This document shows positions 22,091 to 30,364 of a stretch of 64,000 nucleotides of DNA, piece by piece. Each line of letters begins with the position of its first letter. Position 1 is the stretch's first letter. The notes under the pieces were generated by a model. It had not been told where the DNA came from. It ran no database searches and worked only from the letters and a program-made list of their open reading frames with translations. Made by a program: the position numbers and the translations under genes. This stretch comes from Alkalihalophilus pseudofirmus (GTDB lineage Bacteria > Bacillota > Bacilli > Bacillales > Bacillaceae_D), in the NCBI RefSeq assembly GCF_029094545.1, contig NZ_CP117835.1, forward strand, positions 352,001-416,000. Direction: 5' to 3'.

Positions 22091-23830
22091 ATGACGGAGC
22101 GAATTTATCGCTGGACAAAAAAACGTTTACGCCAACAACTCGAAGTTGTTAGAGGAGAGCAGGCGCCTTCGCTCGTCCTAAAAAATGCAACCTATTTAAA
22201 CCATGCGAGAAAGAAATGGTTACAAGCAAATATATGGATTGCACAGGATCGTATTGTTTATGTTGGAGACGATCTGCCTAACAAATTAGACGGAACGGAA
22301 ATTGTGGACTGTTCAGATCAATATATAGTCCCTGGATATATCGAGCATCATGCTCATCCATTTCAACTTTATAATCCCCACAGCTTTGCAAAATATGCAG
22401 CTTCACGTGGAACGACAACCTTGATTAATGACAACATGATGTTCTTTTTAAATCTCGAAAAAAAGAAAGCGCTTTCTTTGATAGAGGCACTGGATGAGCT
22501 TCCAACCTCTATGTATTGGTGGTGCCGATATGATGCTCAGACAGAATTAAAAAGTGAGGAAGCGTTCTCAAATTCCAAAATGAAAGCATGGCTTGAGCAT
22601 CATTTGGTCATCCAAGGCGGGGAGCTGACTTCTTGGCCGAAGGTATTGACTGGAGATGATGCTACTCTTCATTGGATGCAGGAGACCACAAGACTTAGAA
22701 AACCGATTGAAGGGCATTTGCCTGGAGCTTCAGAGAAGACATTATCTCAAATGGCCTTGCTTGGTGTGACGTGTGATCATGAAGCGATGACAGGAGAAGA
22801 GGTCGTAAGAAGATTGAATTTAGGATATACAACGTCTCTAAGACACTCATCTATCCGCCCGGATCTGCCGAAGCTGCTTAAAGAAATGCAAGAGCTTGGG
22901 GTAGATGTGTTTGATCGTTGCATTATGACTACAGATGGTTCTACACCAACGTTTTATGAAGATGGGGTCATGGATCATTTGATTAAAATAGCCCTAGATG
23001 CAGGGATTGAACCAATTGATGCCTATGCGATGGCAACATATAATGTCGCGAAATATTATAACTTGGATCATAAGTTAGGGATGATTGCTCCTGGTCGAGT
23101 GGCTCACCTGAACTTTTTAAATGATATAAATGATCCTAAGCCAACCTCAGTCATTGCAAAAGGTCAATGGGTTGTAAGAGATGGTCGTCAATGCGAAGGA
23201 TATGAGTCTTTTCCATGGGAGGATTATGGAATTGAGCCTCTGAAAATTGATTGGGAATTAAAAGAAGATGATCTTCACTTTTCAATGCCAATGGGAATTG
23301 AAATGGTGAATGCCGTTATTTTAAAGCCTTATCAAATTCCGATTGAATGCACAGATCGCACATTAAGCCAAGATCACGACGAAAGCTTCTTTGTGATGTT
23401 AGATAAGAATGGCAAATGGCTGATCACTTCTATGCTAAAAGGATTTGCCAATCGTATCTCAGGCTTTGCAAGTTCGTTTTCAAACACGGGCGACATTGTC
23501 TTAATTGGTAAAAACATTTCGGATATGGTTAGAGCTTTTAATGCATTAAAAGAACAAGGCGGAGGAATGGCGCTTGTTGAAGATGGAGAAGTTATTGGTT
23601 CAATCCCTTTAAATTTATTCGGTATGCTGTCTAATAAAAATATGAATGAAGTCATCAAAGAAGAAAAAGAGTTTGTAGGCATGCTTCGGGAGCGCGGATA
23701 TAAACATGAAGATCCTATTTACAGCTTGCTCTTCTTCTCATCCACTCATCTTCCGTATATACGTGTCACACAGAGCGGGATTTATGATGTTCATAAGAAA
23801 ACGGTACTCTTTCCTTCGATTATGCGTTAA
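22091..23830 (+). CDS. yerA: Adenine deaminase-like amidohydrolase YerA
   Basis: The 579-residue amidohydrolase-superfamily protein resembles adenine deaminases. The N-terminal metal-binding HAH lies in GYIEHHAHPFQL (about 84-95), and a histidine-rich central part has GHLPGASE and TTDGSTPTF at the position of the metal aspartate. The C-terminal domain has IALDAGIEPIDAYAMATYNVAKYY and APGRVAHLNFL. The B. subtilis ortholog occupies the same place after purD and is annotated as a putative adenine deaminase; activity is not certain. GGGTGA lies 6 bases before the ATG. A second enzyme, Ade, is encoded 4 kb downstream. Confidence 0.9.
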   Translation: MTERIYRWTKKRLRQQLEVVRGEQAPSLVLKNATYLNHARKKWLQANIWIAQDRIVYVGDDLPNKLDGTEIVDCSDQYIVPGYIEHHAHPFQLYNPHSFAKYAASRGTTTLINDNMMFFLNLEKKKALSLIEALDELPTSMYWWCRYDAQTELKSEEAFSNSKMKAWLEHHLVIQGGELTSWPKVLTGDDATLHWMQETTRLRKPIEGHLPGASEKTLSQMALLGVTCDHEAMTGEEVVRRLNLGYTTSLRHSSIRPDLPKLLKEMQELGVDVFDRCIMTTDGSTPTFYEDGVMDHLIKIALDAGIEPIDAYAMATYNVAKYYNLDHKLGMIAPGRVAHLNFLNDINDPKPTSVIAKGQWVVRDGRQCEGYESFPWEDYGIEPLKIDWELKEDDLHFSMPMGIEMVNAVILKPYQIPIECTDRTLSQDHDESFFVMLDKNGKWLITSMLKGFANRISGFASSFSNTGDIVLIGKNISDMVRAFNALKEQGGGMALVEDGEVIGSIPLNLFGMLSNKNMNEVIKEEKEFVGMLRERGYKHEDPIYSLLFFSSTHLPYIRVTQSGIYDVHKKTVLFPSIMR

Positions 23831-23882
23831 ACTATAAAAGAGTTTATTGTTTATATTATTTAGTAAAGGGCGTAGACATTAA

Positions 23883-24929
23883 ATGAAATGGTGGATGATT
23901 TTAGCGGTTGCAGCTACAATCTTTACAGTCACAGGATGCAGCAATGATTCAACAGAAGATAGTGAACCAACAAATACAGAACAAGATACAGAAACAATGG
24001 AGCAAGAGACAGAAGAGAATGCCGCAGAATTACCTTTTACTCATCCGCTGACAGGAATGAAAAGCGAATTTGAAGCAAAGAACCGCCCGGTCGCAGTCAT
24101 GATTAATAATCACCCATCAGCGAGACCTCAAACCGGCCTCGTTGATGCGGATGTCGTGTATGAGGTGTTAGCTGAGGGGGAAATGACACGTTTTGTGGCT
24201 ATTTTCCACAGCAAACTGCCAGAAGAAGTTGGGCCGGTCAGAAGTGCAAGAGAATATCATATTGAACTCGTTAATGGGTATGACGCAGCTTTTGTAACAC
24301 ACGGTTGGAGTCCGGGAGCCGAGCAGCAGCTTCGGGCTGGCAGAACCGATTATTTAAGCGGGCTTCAATATGATGGCACCTTGTTTCAGCGCTCTAGTGA
24401 CCGCCGCGCACCGCATAATTCCTATATCACATTTGAAAACATAAAAACTGGTATTGAGCAACAAGGATACGAGTGGGAAGCTGAAGTAACTCCGCTTACT
24501 TTTTATACAAATGATGATATACAGGTAGTAGGAAATGCGGCTTCTGAAGTTGTGATTAATTATTTAAATCGTAATGAGGTCACATACTCTTATGATGAGA
24601 CAACAGGAATGTATCACCGCTTTAACGGAGAGATGCAGACTGTTGATTACAAAACGGACGAGCTTCTAGAAGCAGCAAATCTGTTTATCGTGGAAACAGG
24701 TCACCGGGTAGTCGACGATGCAGGCCGCAGGGAAATTAATTTGACCGAAGGCGGACGAGGTCTTCTTATACAAAGCGGCATTGCGAATGAAGTGATGTGG
24801 AAAAACATTGACGGTAAGATACTTCCTGTTGACGAGAATGAAAATGAAATGCCGCTTAAGCCAGGCTTAACTTGGATTAATATTGTTCCCTCCTCACCAG
24901 GTATGGATGAGAGTGTAACCTATAATTAG
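23883..24929 (+). CDS. yerB: DUF3048 lipoprotein YerB
   Basis: The 348-residue protein has a signal peptide ending in the lipobox VTGC (Cys at about 19), a Ser/Glu/Thr-rich linker (20-50), then the DUF3048 domain with NRPVAVMINNHPSARPQ, GPVRSAREYHI and a C-terminal domain. It is a membrane-anchored surface lipoprotein of unknown role, conserved next to yerC in Bacillaceae. Spacing to yerC is 18 bp, indicating cotranscription. Confidence 0.92.
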   Translation: MKWWMILAVAATIFTVTGCSNDSTEDSEPTNTEQDTETMEQETEENAAELPFTHPLTGMKSEFEAKNRPVAVMINNHPSARPQTGLVDADVVYEVLAEGEMTRFVAIFHSKLPEEVGPVRSAREYHIELVNGYDAAFVTHGWSPGAEQQLRAGRTDYLSGLQYDGTLFQRSSDRRAPHNSYITFENIKTGIEQQGYEWEAEVTPLTFYTNDDIQVVGNAASEVVINYLNRNEVTYSYDETTGMYHRFNGEMQTVDYKTDELLEAANLFIVETGHRVVDDAGRREINLTEGGRGLLIQSGIANEVMWKNIDGKILPVDENENEMPLKPGLTWINIVPSSPGMDESVTYN

Positions 24930-24947
24930 TGAAAGGTGTGTGGATCT

Positions 24948-25259
24948 ATGCAGATTGATAAATTGAGAGGCAGAGAATTAGATCAATTGTTCAATGCGAT
25001 CTTGTCGCTTAAAGACCTTGATGAATGTTATGAGTTTTTTGATGATCTATGTACTATCAATGAAATTCAGTCACTTGCACAGCGTCTTGAAGTAGCACGT
25101 ATGCTTAGAAATGGGTATACATATCACAAGATTGAGACGGAAACAGGTGCAAGTACGGCAACAATTTCGAGGGTGAAACGCTGTTTGAATTATGGAAATG
25201 ACGGCTATAAAATGACCCTTGAGAGAATTAAAGAAGAAGAGCCGGTTGAAGAAAAATAA
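24948..25259 (+). CDS. yerC: YerC/YecD family TrpR-related regulator
   Basis: The 103-residue protein carries a TrpR-like helix-turn-helix: LAQRLEVARMLRNGYTYHKIETETGASTATISR is the DNA-binding region (split here only to cite it: 45-57 first helix, 58-80 HTH). ATG 24948 has GAAAGGTG 9 bases upstream; a TTG/GTG slightly upstream in frame is not supported. The target is unknown. It follows yerB and ends at a strong terminator. Confidence 0.9.
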   Translation: MQIDKLRGRELDQLFNAILSLKDLDECYEFFDDLCTINEIQSLAQRLEVARMLRNGYTYHKIETETGASTATISRVKRCLNYGNDGYKMTLERIKEEEPVEEK

Positions 25260-25265
25260 GCAGTT

Positions 25266-25302
25266 AAGGCACGAGGTTTATCTACAAACCTCGTGCCTTT
25301 TT
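25266..25302 (+). terminator. Intrinsic terminator after yerC
   Basis: AAGGCACGAGGTTT pairs perfectly with AAACCTCGTGCCTT around a six-base loop and is followed by T residues. Confidence 0.92.
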
Positions 25303-25403
25303 ACATTCTCAAGATGTTTACTTTTCCTTAATTACGTGTATTACCTTATTAACAGATTGATTATGTAAAGACTAAATAGGAAACCAATTTGGAGGTATAT
25401 ACG

Positions 25404-26051
25404 ATGTTAACGAATGAGCAGCTACAAACATTAGAAAATAAACTGCTTCAGATGAAAAAGGAAATAGAAGACCGAGTATCAGATGACGCGAGCGAGGCAG
25501 ACTTAGAAAACCAGGGGGAGGATACGGGAGAATTATCGAACTACGACAACCATCCTGGTGATCTTGCAACCGAGCTTCATGATCGTGAATTAGAAGCAGC
25601 TCTTGATCAGCATTCCAAAGATGAACTAGAGGAAATTAATCAAGCCCTTGCTGCAATAGAAGATGGGACGTACGGTATTTGTGAAGTGTGCGGAGAGCCG
25701 ATTCCTTTTGAACGGCTAGAAGCCCTTCCGACAGCTAGACGCCGGATCGAGCATGCGGATGTGAATATAGAGGATGAACCGAGAAGGCCGGTAGAGGAAG
25801 AAGTCATGAATCCAACGATCGCAGCTCGTGAAGAGGAAGAAAATGAAATGATTTATGATCGTGAGGATACCTGGAGAGATATTAGCGAGCATGGGACGAG
25901 TGAATCGCCATCTGATCTAACAAATCCTGAAGAAGGCTATAACCCAGAGCCGGCAGAAGAGGAGCCAATGACGGAGCTGGACCAACAAAAAGTAGCTGAT
26001 ATTAAAGGAAATGACTCTGGCCGCACGTCAGATCGGAAAGAGCATAGATAA
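25404..26051 (+). CDS. yteA: YteA-like TraR/DksA zinc-finger-related protein
   Basis: The 215-residue protein has an N-terminal helical part (about 1-85, TNEQLQTLENKLLQMKKEIEDR) and a DksA/TraR-type finger, CEVCGEPIPFERLEALPTAR (about 91-110). A long acidic C-terminal extension follows, as in the YteA sporulation-associated family. The second metal half reads RRRIEH, with no third cysteine and a histidine at the fourth place, so the zinc site is degenerate. ATG 25404 has TTTGGAGG 8 bases upstream; an in-frame TTG overlapping that site is rejected. A single-gene unit between two terminators. Confidence 0.85.
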   Translation: MLTNEQLQTLENKLLQMKKEIEDRVSDDASEADLENQGEDTGELSNYDNHPGDLATELHDRELEAALDQHSKDELEEINQALAAIEDGTYGICEVCGEPIPFERLEALPTARRRIEHADVNIEDEPRRPVEEEVMNPTIAAREEEENEMIYDREDTWRDISEHGTSESPSDLTNPEEGYNPEPAEEEPMTELDQQKVADIKGNDSGRTSDRKEHR

Positions 26052-26067
26052 GCTGGATACGAGTAGA

Positions 26068-26096
26068 GACACATGAAGTCATCATGTGTCTTTTTC
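26068..26096 (+). terminator. Intrinsic terminator after the yteA-like gene
   Basis: GACACATGA pairs with TCATGTGTC around AGTCA, then five T. Confidence 0.88.
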
Positions 26097-26193
26097 TGTT
26101 GAAGCAAACTCCCTGTCTATTTTCCTCCCAAACCCCGTGCATCTCCCGTCATTTCATACTACAATAGTAAAAATGTCTGAAGGAGTGACGAGA

Positions 26194-27927
26194 TTGGAGA
26201 AGGAGCAATTGCAACGAAGAATAGCAGCAGCATCTAAACGAGAAAAAGCCGAATTGGTATTAAAGAATGCCACAGTGATGGATGTATTTAATGTAACCAC
26301 ATATAAAGCAGATGTTGCGATAAGTGACGGAATGATTGTTGGTTGCGGGGATTATGAAGGCGAGATTGAGATTGATATGAGTGGAAAGTTCATTTCTCCA
26401 TCCTTCATTGATGGTCATGTTCATATTGAATCGGCGATGGTACCTCCAGAAGAATTCGCTAAGGTCGTTCTTCCTCACGGGGTAACGACGGTTATCGCTG
26501 ACCCGCATGAAATCGCCAACGTAGGCGGACTTGAAGCTGTTTTATATATGATTGAAGCGTCGAAACACCTTCCGCTTGAGGTAAAGATCATGGCACCTTC
26601 TTCTGTTCCTGCCACTCCATTTGAACATAACGGAGCTTCTTTATCAGCAGAAGAAGTAGGGAGTCTTATGAAGGAAAAAGATGCGTATGGATTAGCTGAG
26701 GTGATGGATTATCCTGCGGTGTTAAATGGAGACGAAGAGATGGTCACGAAGCTGCTTGCTGCACATCAAGAAAACAGAATTATTGATGGTCATGCAGCTG
26801 GACTTGATGAAACAGCACTGAACACCTATTTAACGGCAGGGATTAGAAATGACCATGAAGCAGTGCGTGCGAGTGAAGCGACAATGAGAACAGCTCGCGG
26901 GATGTATGTGTTGATGCGGGAAGGAACAGCGGCCAAAGATATGGAAGCATTAATTGGAACCGTCACACCTTATAATGCTAGAAGGTACGTGTTTGCTACA
27001 GATGACAAGCATTTAGATGAATTAATAGAAGAAGGAAGTATTGATGCCAGTGTGCGTAAAGCAATCAAGTTAGGGATGGATCCTGTACAAGCGGTTCAAC
27101 TTGCGAGTTTAAATGCGGCTGAATGCTTTGGGTTGAAAGATAAGGGCGCAATTGCACCAGGCTATCAAGCTGATTTTCTTGTGTTAAATGATTTAGAGAA
27201 GGTGGAAGTTGAAGCTGTATACGTTGCGGGTGAGAAGGTCGTTGAAGACAACAAATTTGTCGCTGAGCTGAGAGGCGAAGTTGAGCCGCCTTCTTATTTA
27301 TTAGACAGCGTTCGTATGAAAGATTGGGGTGTGGCTTCCTTTAAGCTTCCGCTTTCATCAAATAAAGCGAAAGTCATTGGTGTGAAGTTAGGCTCGATTG
27401 TGACAGAAGCATTGGTTGAAGAGGTGAAGGTATCAGGTGGAGAATTCATACCGTCTGTTGAACAGAACCAATTAAAACTTGTCGTTGCGGAACGTCATCA
27501 CGAGCTTGGCCATGTTGGGGTCGGAATTGTAAAGGGGATTCCTTTGAAAAAAGGAGCCATTGCTACGACTGTTTCGCATGATTCTCACAATATTATTGCT
27601 TTGGGTACAGATGATGAGAGTATTGCTGCGGCAATTAAGGAGCTAGAGCGTATTAAGGGAGGGATGGTTGTAGCAGATCATCAAGACATTCTCGCAAGCT
27701 TACCCCTGAAAATTGGCGGCTTAATGTCATCTGAGCCTTATAAGGTGGTGAACCGTCAGATTAAAGAAATTGATGAAGCATTGAAGAAGTTAGGTTATGA
27801 ACAGGATAAGAACCCGTTTCTGACTCTATCCTTTCTAGCGCTCCCAGTTATTCCTGCACTTAAGCTGACAGATACAGGATTATTTGATGTCTCGCAATTT
27901 GCTCATGTCAATATAGAAGCTGAATAA
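26194..27927 (+). CDS. ade: Adenine deaminase
   Basis: The 577-residue enzyme deaminates adenine to hypoxanthine for salvage. It shows the metal site HVH in FIDGHVHIESAM (about 69-80), VTTVIADPHEIANV, the substrate-loop GHAAGL, TDDKH and the C-terminal VSHDSHNIIALG with MVVADH, all adenine deaminase signatures. The start is taken as TTG 26194, 8 bases after AAGGAG. Upstream in-frame ATG and GTG codons lack a site at correct spacing. It has its own terminators on both sides. It is a bona fide Ade, in contrast to the YerA paralog. Confidence 0.93.
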   Translation: MEKEQLQRRIAAASKREKAELVLKNATVMDVFNVTTYKADVAISDGMIVGCGDYEGEIEIDMSGKFISPSFIDGHVHIESAMVPPEEFAKVVLPHGVTTVIADPHEIANVGGLEAVLYMIEASKHLPLEVKIMAPSSVPATPFEHNGASLSAEEVGSLMKEKDAYGLAEVMDYPAVLNGDEEMVTKLLAAHQENRIIDGHAAGLDETALNTYLTAGIRNDHEAVRASEATMRTARGMYVLMREGTAAKDMEALIGTVTPYNARRYVFATDDKHLDELIEEGSIDASVRKAIKLGMDPVQAVQLASLNAAECFGLKDKGAIAPGYQADFLVLNDLEKVEVEAVYVAGEKVVEDNKFVAELRGEVEPPSYLLDSVRMKDWGVASFKLPLSSNKAKVIGVKLGSIVTEALVEEVKVSGGEFIPSVEQNQLKLVVAERHHELGHVGVGIVKGIPLKKGAIATTVSHDSHNIIALGTDDESIAAAIKELERIKGGMVVADHQDILASLPLKIGGLMSSEPYKVVNRQIKEIDEALKKLGYEQDKNPFLTLSFLALPVIPALKLTDTGLFDVSQFAHVNIEAE

Positions 27928-27929
27928 GA

Positions 27930-27965
27930 AAAATCGGCTGCGAGTTCGTACGCAGCCGCTTTTTC
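27930..27965 (+). terminator. Intrinsic terminator after ade
   Basis: CGGCTGCG pairs with CGCAGCCG, followed by CTTTTT. It abuts the stop codon of the convergent small gene. Confidence 0.88.
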
Positions 27966-28120
27966 TATTGTTCGGGAGATCTTTGCCGATGATCAGCTTT
28001 CATAGAAGAAGCAGAATGATTCTCCCTTTGTAATGAGAGAATGTAGTTGTACACTTTAATTATCTGCTCATCGTTTAAGTGATATAACATCATATGAATC
28101 TCTTCTTTTGTAAGGGACAT
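27965..28120 (-). CDS. Small 51-residue protein of unknown function
   Basis: The product begins MSLTKEEIHMMLYHL, continues NDEQIIKVYNYILSL and ends in a polar, basic tail. The N-terminal 30 residues read as two amphipathic helices, like a small protein-interaction or HTH-type domain. AAAGGG lies about 10 bases before the ATG on this strand. The gene was found by reading the reverse strand directly and fills the gap between ade and the PucR-type regulator gene. No family is recognised. It is 80 bp downstream of that regulator and could be on the same transcript. Confidence 0.5.
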   Translation of the reverse strand: MSLTKEEIHMMLYHLNDEQIIKVYNYILSLQRENHSASSMKADHRQRSPEQ

Positions 28121-28200
28121 AGTCTCACCCTTTCTGATTATATATCACCTCTTACCCCCATCCTTATTTTTCTTTACCCAATGAAGTTAAAAATAATCAC

Positions 28201-30057
28201 TTACGTACTAGGAATTTCCACTGCTCCCTTTTGAAGGTATTGATATAAATTCAACGCCATATGCACATCTAGAAATTGGCGGCTGTCTGAAAAGTCTACT
28301 TCCAATATCGCTTCTACACGTTTAAGCCTATAAGCGAGAGTGTTCAAGTGGATATGCATTGTTTCAGCGGTCTTCTTTACATTTTGATTATGGTCTAGGT
28401 AGAGAATGAGTGTTTCTAGTAATTCAGTTTTTTTAGATCGTTCATATTGAAGCAGCGGGCCTAGTGTCTCTTCGACAAAATCAGTTAACTCTTCTTTGGT
28501 ATTTTGCAAGAGCAGCCTCTGAACGCCTAAGTCATGATATCTTAACTCATCTATTTGCAAATCGTAGCTGCGCAAAAATTGGATGCATTTCGATGCTTCA
28601 TGGAATGACTTTTTCAGTTGAGTTAAATGCGTGTAGCTTCTGCCGATCCCACATCGAATGTCAGTCTTCCATTCTTTCAGCTGTATCTGTTGTTTTATGT
28701 AGGATAATAGTTCGTTTAATTGATATTCCCTCGTCTCTCTAGCAGATGGATGTTCAAAAGAGATCAAGACAAGGATTTGCTCATTTTTAGCGACGGCTAC
28801 CCCGCTGTGCAGATTCTCATCAATATATTTTTGAATAAGGACAACCATCTGTCTTTGCAGGTGATTGTCGTATTGATTGGTCACATCAAACTCTCTAAAA
28901 CGAAGCATAAATGAAGTGAAATGCCCTTTCTCAGAAAGGTTAAGATGCTTCGCCCTCTCAAAGAAAGCGCGGTCCACATTTCCGGAGAGTAATTCTTCGA
29001 TAAATTCCCCTTTTAGCGTTTGTTCTGTATCAAAGGCAGCTTGGTTCTTAAGGATCTCTAAAGATATAACAGCGCATGCGTGACCTAGAGCTGCCAAAAT
29101 CATCTCGCTGATCTCACCATCGGCAAGCAGCGCAAGTACTCCTAAATTCCCTTCTGCCGATCCAATAGGAAGTAACACTACAGAGACGTCGCCTAATTGT
29201 TTACAAGTGATCTTGATAGGGCTAATAGGATTCGTTTCATTTGCAGCTTCTTCTAATGAGTTTAGGAGCATTTGCGTTTCGACCCGTGTAAATGGCGAAT
29301 CTATAGTACTTGCTATCACATGGCCAAGCTCACTTATTAAAATGGCGTGATAACCAATGTTTTGATAGATATAATGCATGATTGAGCTGAGCCCTTCACC
29401 ATGTAACACAAGGTCGGTTAAATTGGAGTGGATATCAATAGACCGTTTTAATAGAGCGTTTTGTTCTACCATCTTCTCATTTAAGTGCTGCATCTCATTC
29501 AGGTGTTCTTCTTTTACTTTGTAGAGATTTGCTTTTTCTAATGCAACGGCTGCTTGGTGGGCGATTGCTTCGACAAGGTTAATGTCTTCCTGTGTAAATT
29601 CTTTATTAGAGTAAAAACAGTCAAGGGTAATTACACCGATAGACTTACCATCTCGGATAATGGGAGCGCATATGGCAGCAGACGGGTAGTGAGGGATCGC
29701 TTTTTCAAGTTCTACGAAACTGGTTTTATTCATCGAGGAGGTTGTTTTTTTTATTAATTCCTGGGTTGGAAAGACTAAGCAGTTCTTAGCCAAAAAAGCG
29801 AGGCCTGTCATAGACTCTCCAGGTGCAAGACGGACGTTGTCAATATTATGCAAGCGAAACCCTTGTGATGATTTGGGCAGAAGAACATTCTCTTTTTCAT
29901 CATATAAAAAGAGAACGCCGCCGTCAGCCGCATCAATCGCATTAATGGTTTCTCTCATTATCGAATCTATTGTGTGATCGATATCAACAGATGAATTCAG
30001 GACGTTTGATACATCCATTAAAAGCTTAAGCTGTTTTCGATTTAATGTGTCTTCCAT
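28201..30057 (-). CDS. PucR/CdaR-type transcriptional regulator with GAF domain
   Basis: The 618-residue regulator has an N-terminal GAF domain (about 10-180; VGITLDCFYSNKEFTQED-type core), a short coiled coil (185-215), a central region with a CdaR GGDEF-like domain (about 355-490) and a C-terminal PucR HTH (about 545-610), VKKTAETMHIHLNTLAYRLKR. This layout is typical of activators of catabolic genes. AGAGGTGA lies 9 bases before the start. It is divergent from the AbgT-type transporter and M20 hydrolase genes, which are its likely targets. The effector bound by the GAF domain is unknown. Confidence 0.88.
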   Translation of the reverse strand: MEDTLNRKQLKLLMDVSNVLNSSVDIDHTIDSIMRETINAIDAADGGVLFLYDEKENVLLPKSSQGFRLHNIDNVRLAPGESMTGLAFLAKNCLVFPTQELIKKTTSSMNKTSFVELEKAIPHYPSAAICAPIIRDGKSIGVITLDCFYSNKEFTQEDINLVEAIAHQAAVALEKANLYKVKEEHLNEMQHLNEKMVEQNALLKRSIDIHSNLTDLVLHGEGLSSIMHYIYQNIGYHAILISELGHVIASTIDSPFTRVETQMLLNSLEEAANETNPISPIKITCKQLGDVSVVLLPIGSAEGNLGVLALLADGEISEMILAALGHACAVISLEILKNQAAFDTEQTLKGEFIEELLSGNVDRAFFERAKHLNLSEKGHFTSFMLRFREFDVTNQYDNHLQRQMVVLIQKYIDENLHSGVAVAKNEQILVLISFEHPSARETREYQLNELLSYIKQQIQLKEWKTDIRCGIGRSYTHLTQLKKSFHEASKCIQFLRSYDLQIDELRYHDLGVQRLLLQNTKEELTDFVEETLGPLLQYERSKKTELLETLILYLDHNQNVKKTAETMHIHLNTLAYRLKRVEAILEVDFSDSRQFLDVHMALNLYQYLQKGAVEIPST

Positions 30058-30361
30058 TGCTCGTTCACCTCTAGTTGTCTAATCTTCAGTCTTTTATTAA
30101 TTTACAGAATCATTATACTATTCATTGTACTATGTATTTGAAGGTAAAGGTATGTGTCAGTTAATAAAAAATGAATTCATATATTATGAATTTAAACAAA
30201 AAATGAAATGGATCGCTTCTCTTTCTTGCAGTGATGCGATGAATTAGATAAATATGTTGTGATATCCCTAAATAAATAGCATTGATTTTGTTACATTAAC
30301 AGACTAAATCTATGTATAATCGTAACTATCAAAATTATCTGATAATAAAAAGGGGGAGAAA
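30058..30361. promoter_or_regulatory. Divergent promoter region, regulator/AbgT transporter
   Basis: This is an AT-rich gap of about 300 bp. A good -10 TATAAT lies at 30315-30320 for the transporter, but the -35 region (TTGTTACATT) is poor, as expected of an activated promoter. No clear operator palindrome was found. Confidence 0.45.
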
Positions 30362-30364
30362 ATG

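Noticed and set aside
21930-22118. Upstream extension of the DUF2892 protein to 152 residues
   Set aside because: The added part does not resemble the family, overlaps the divergent yerA start and its promoter area.
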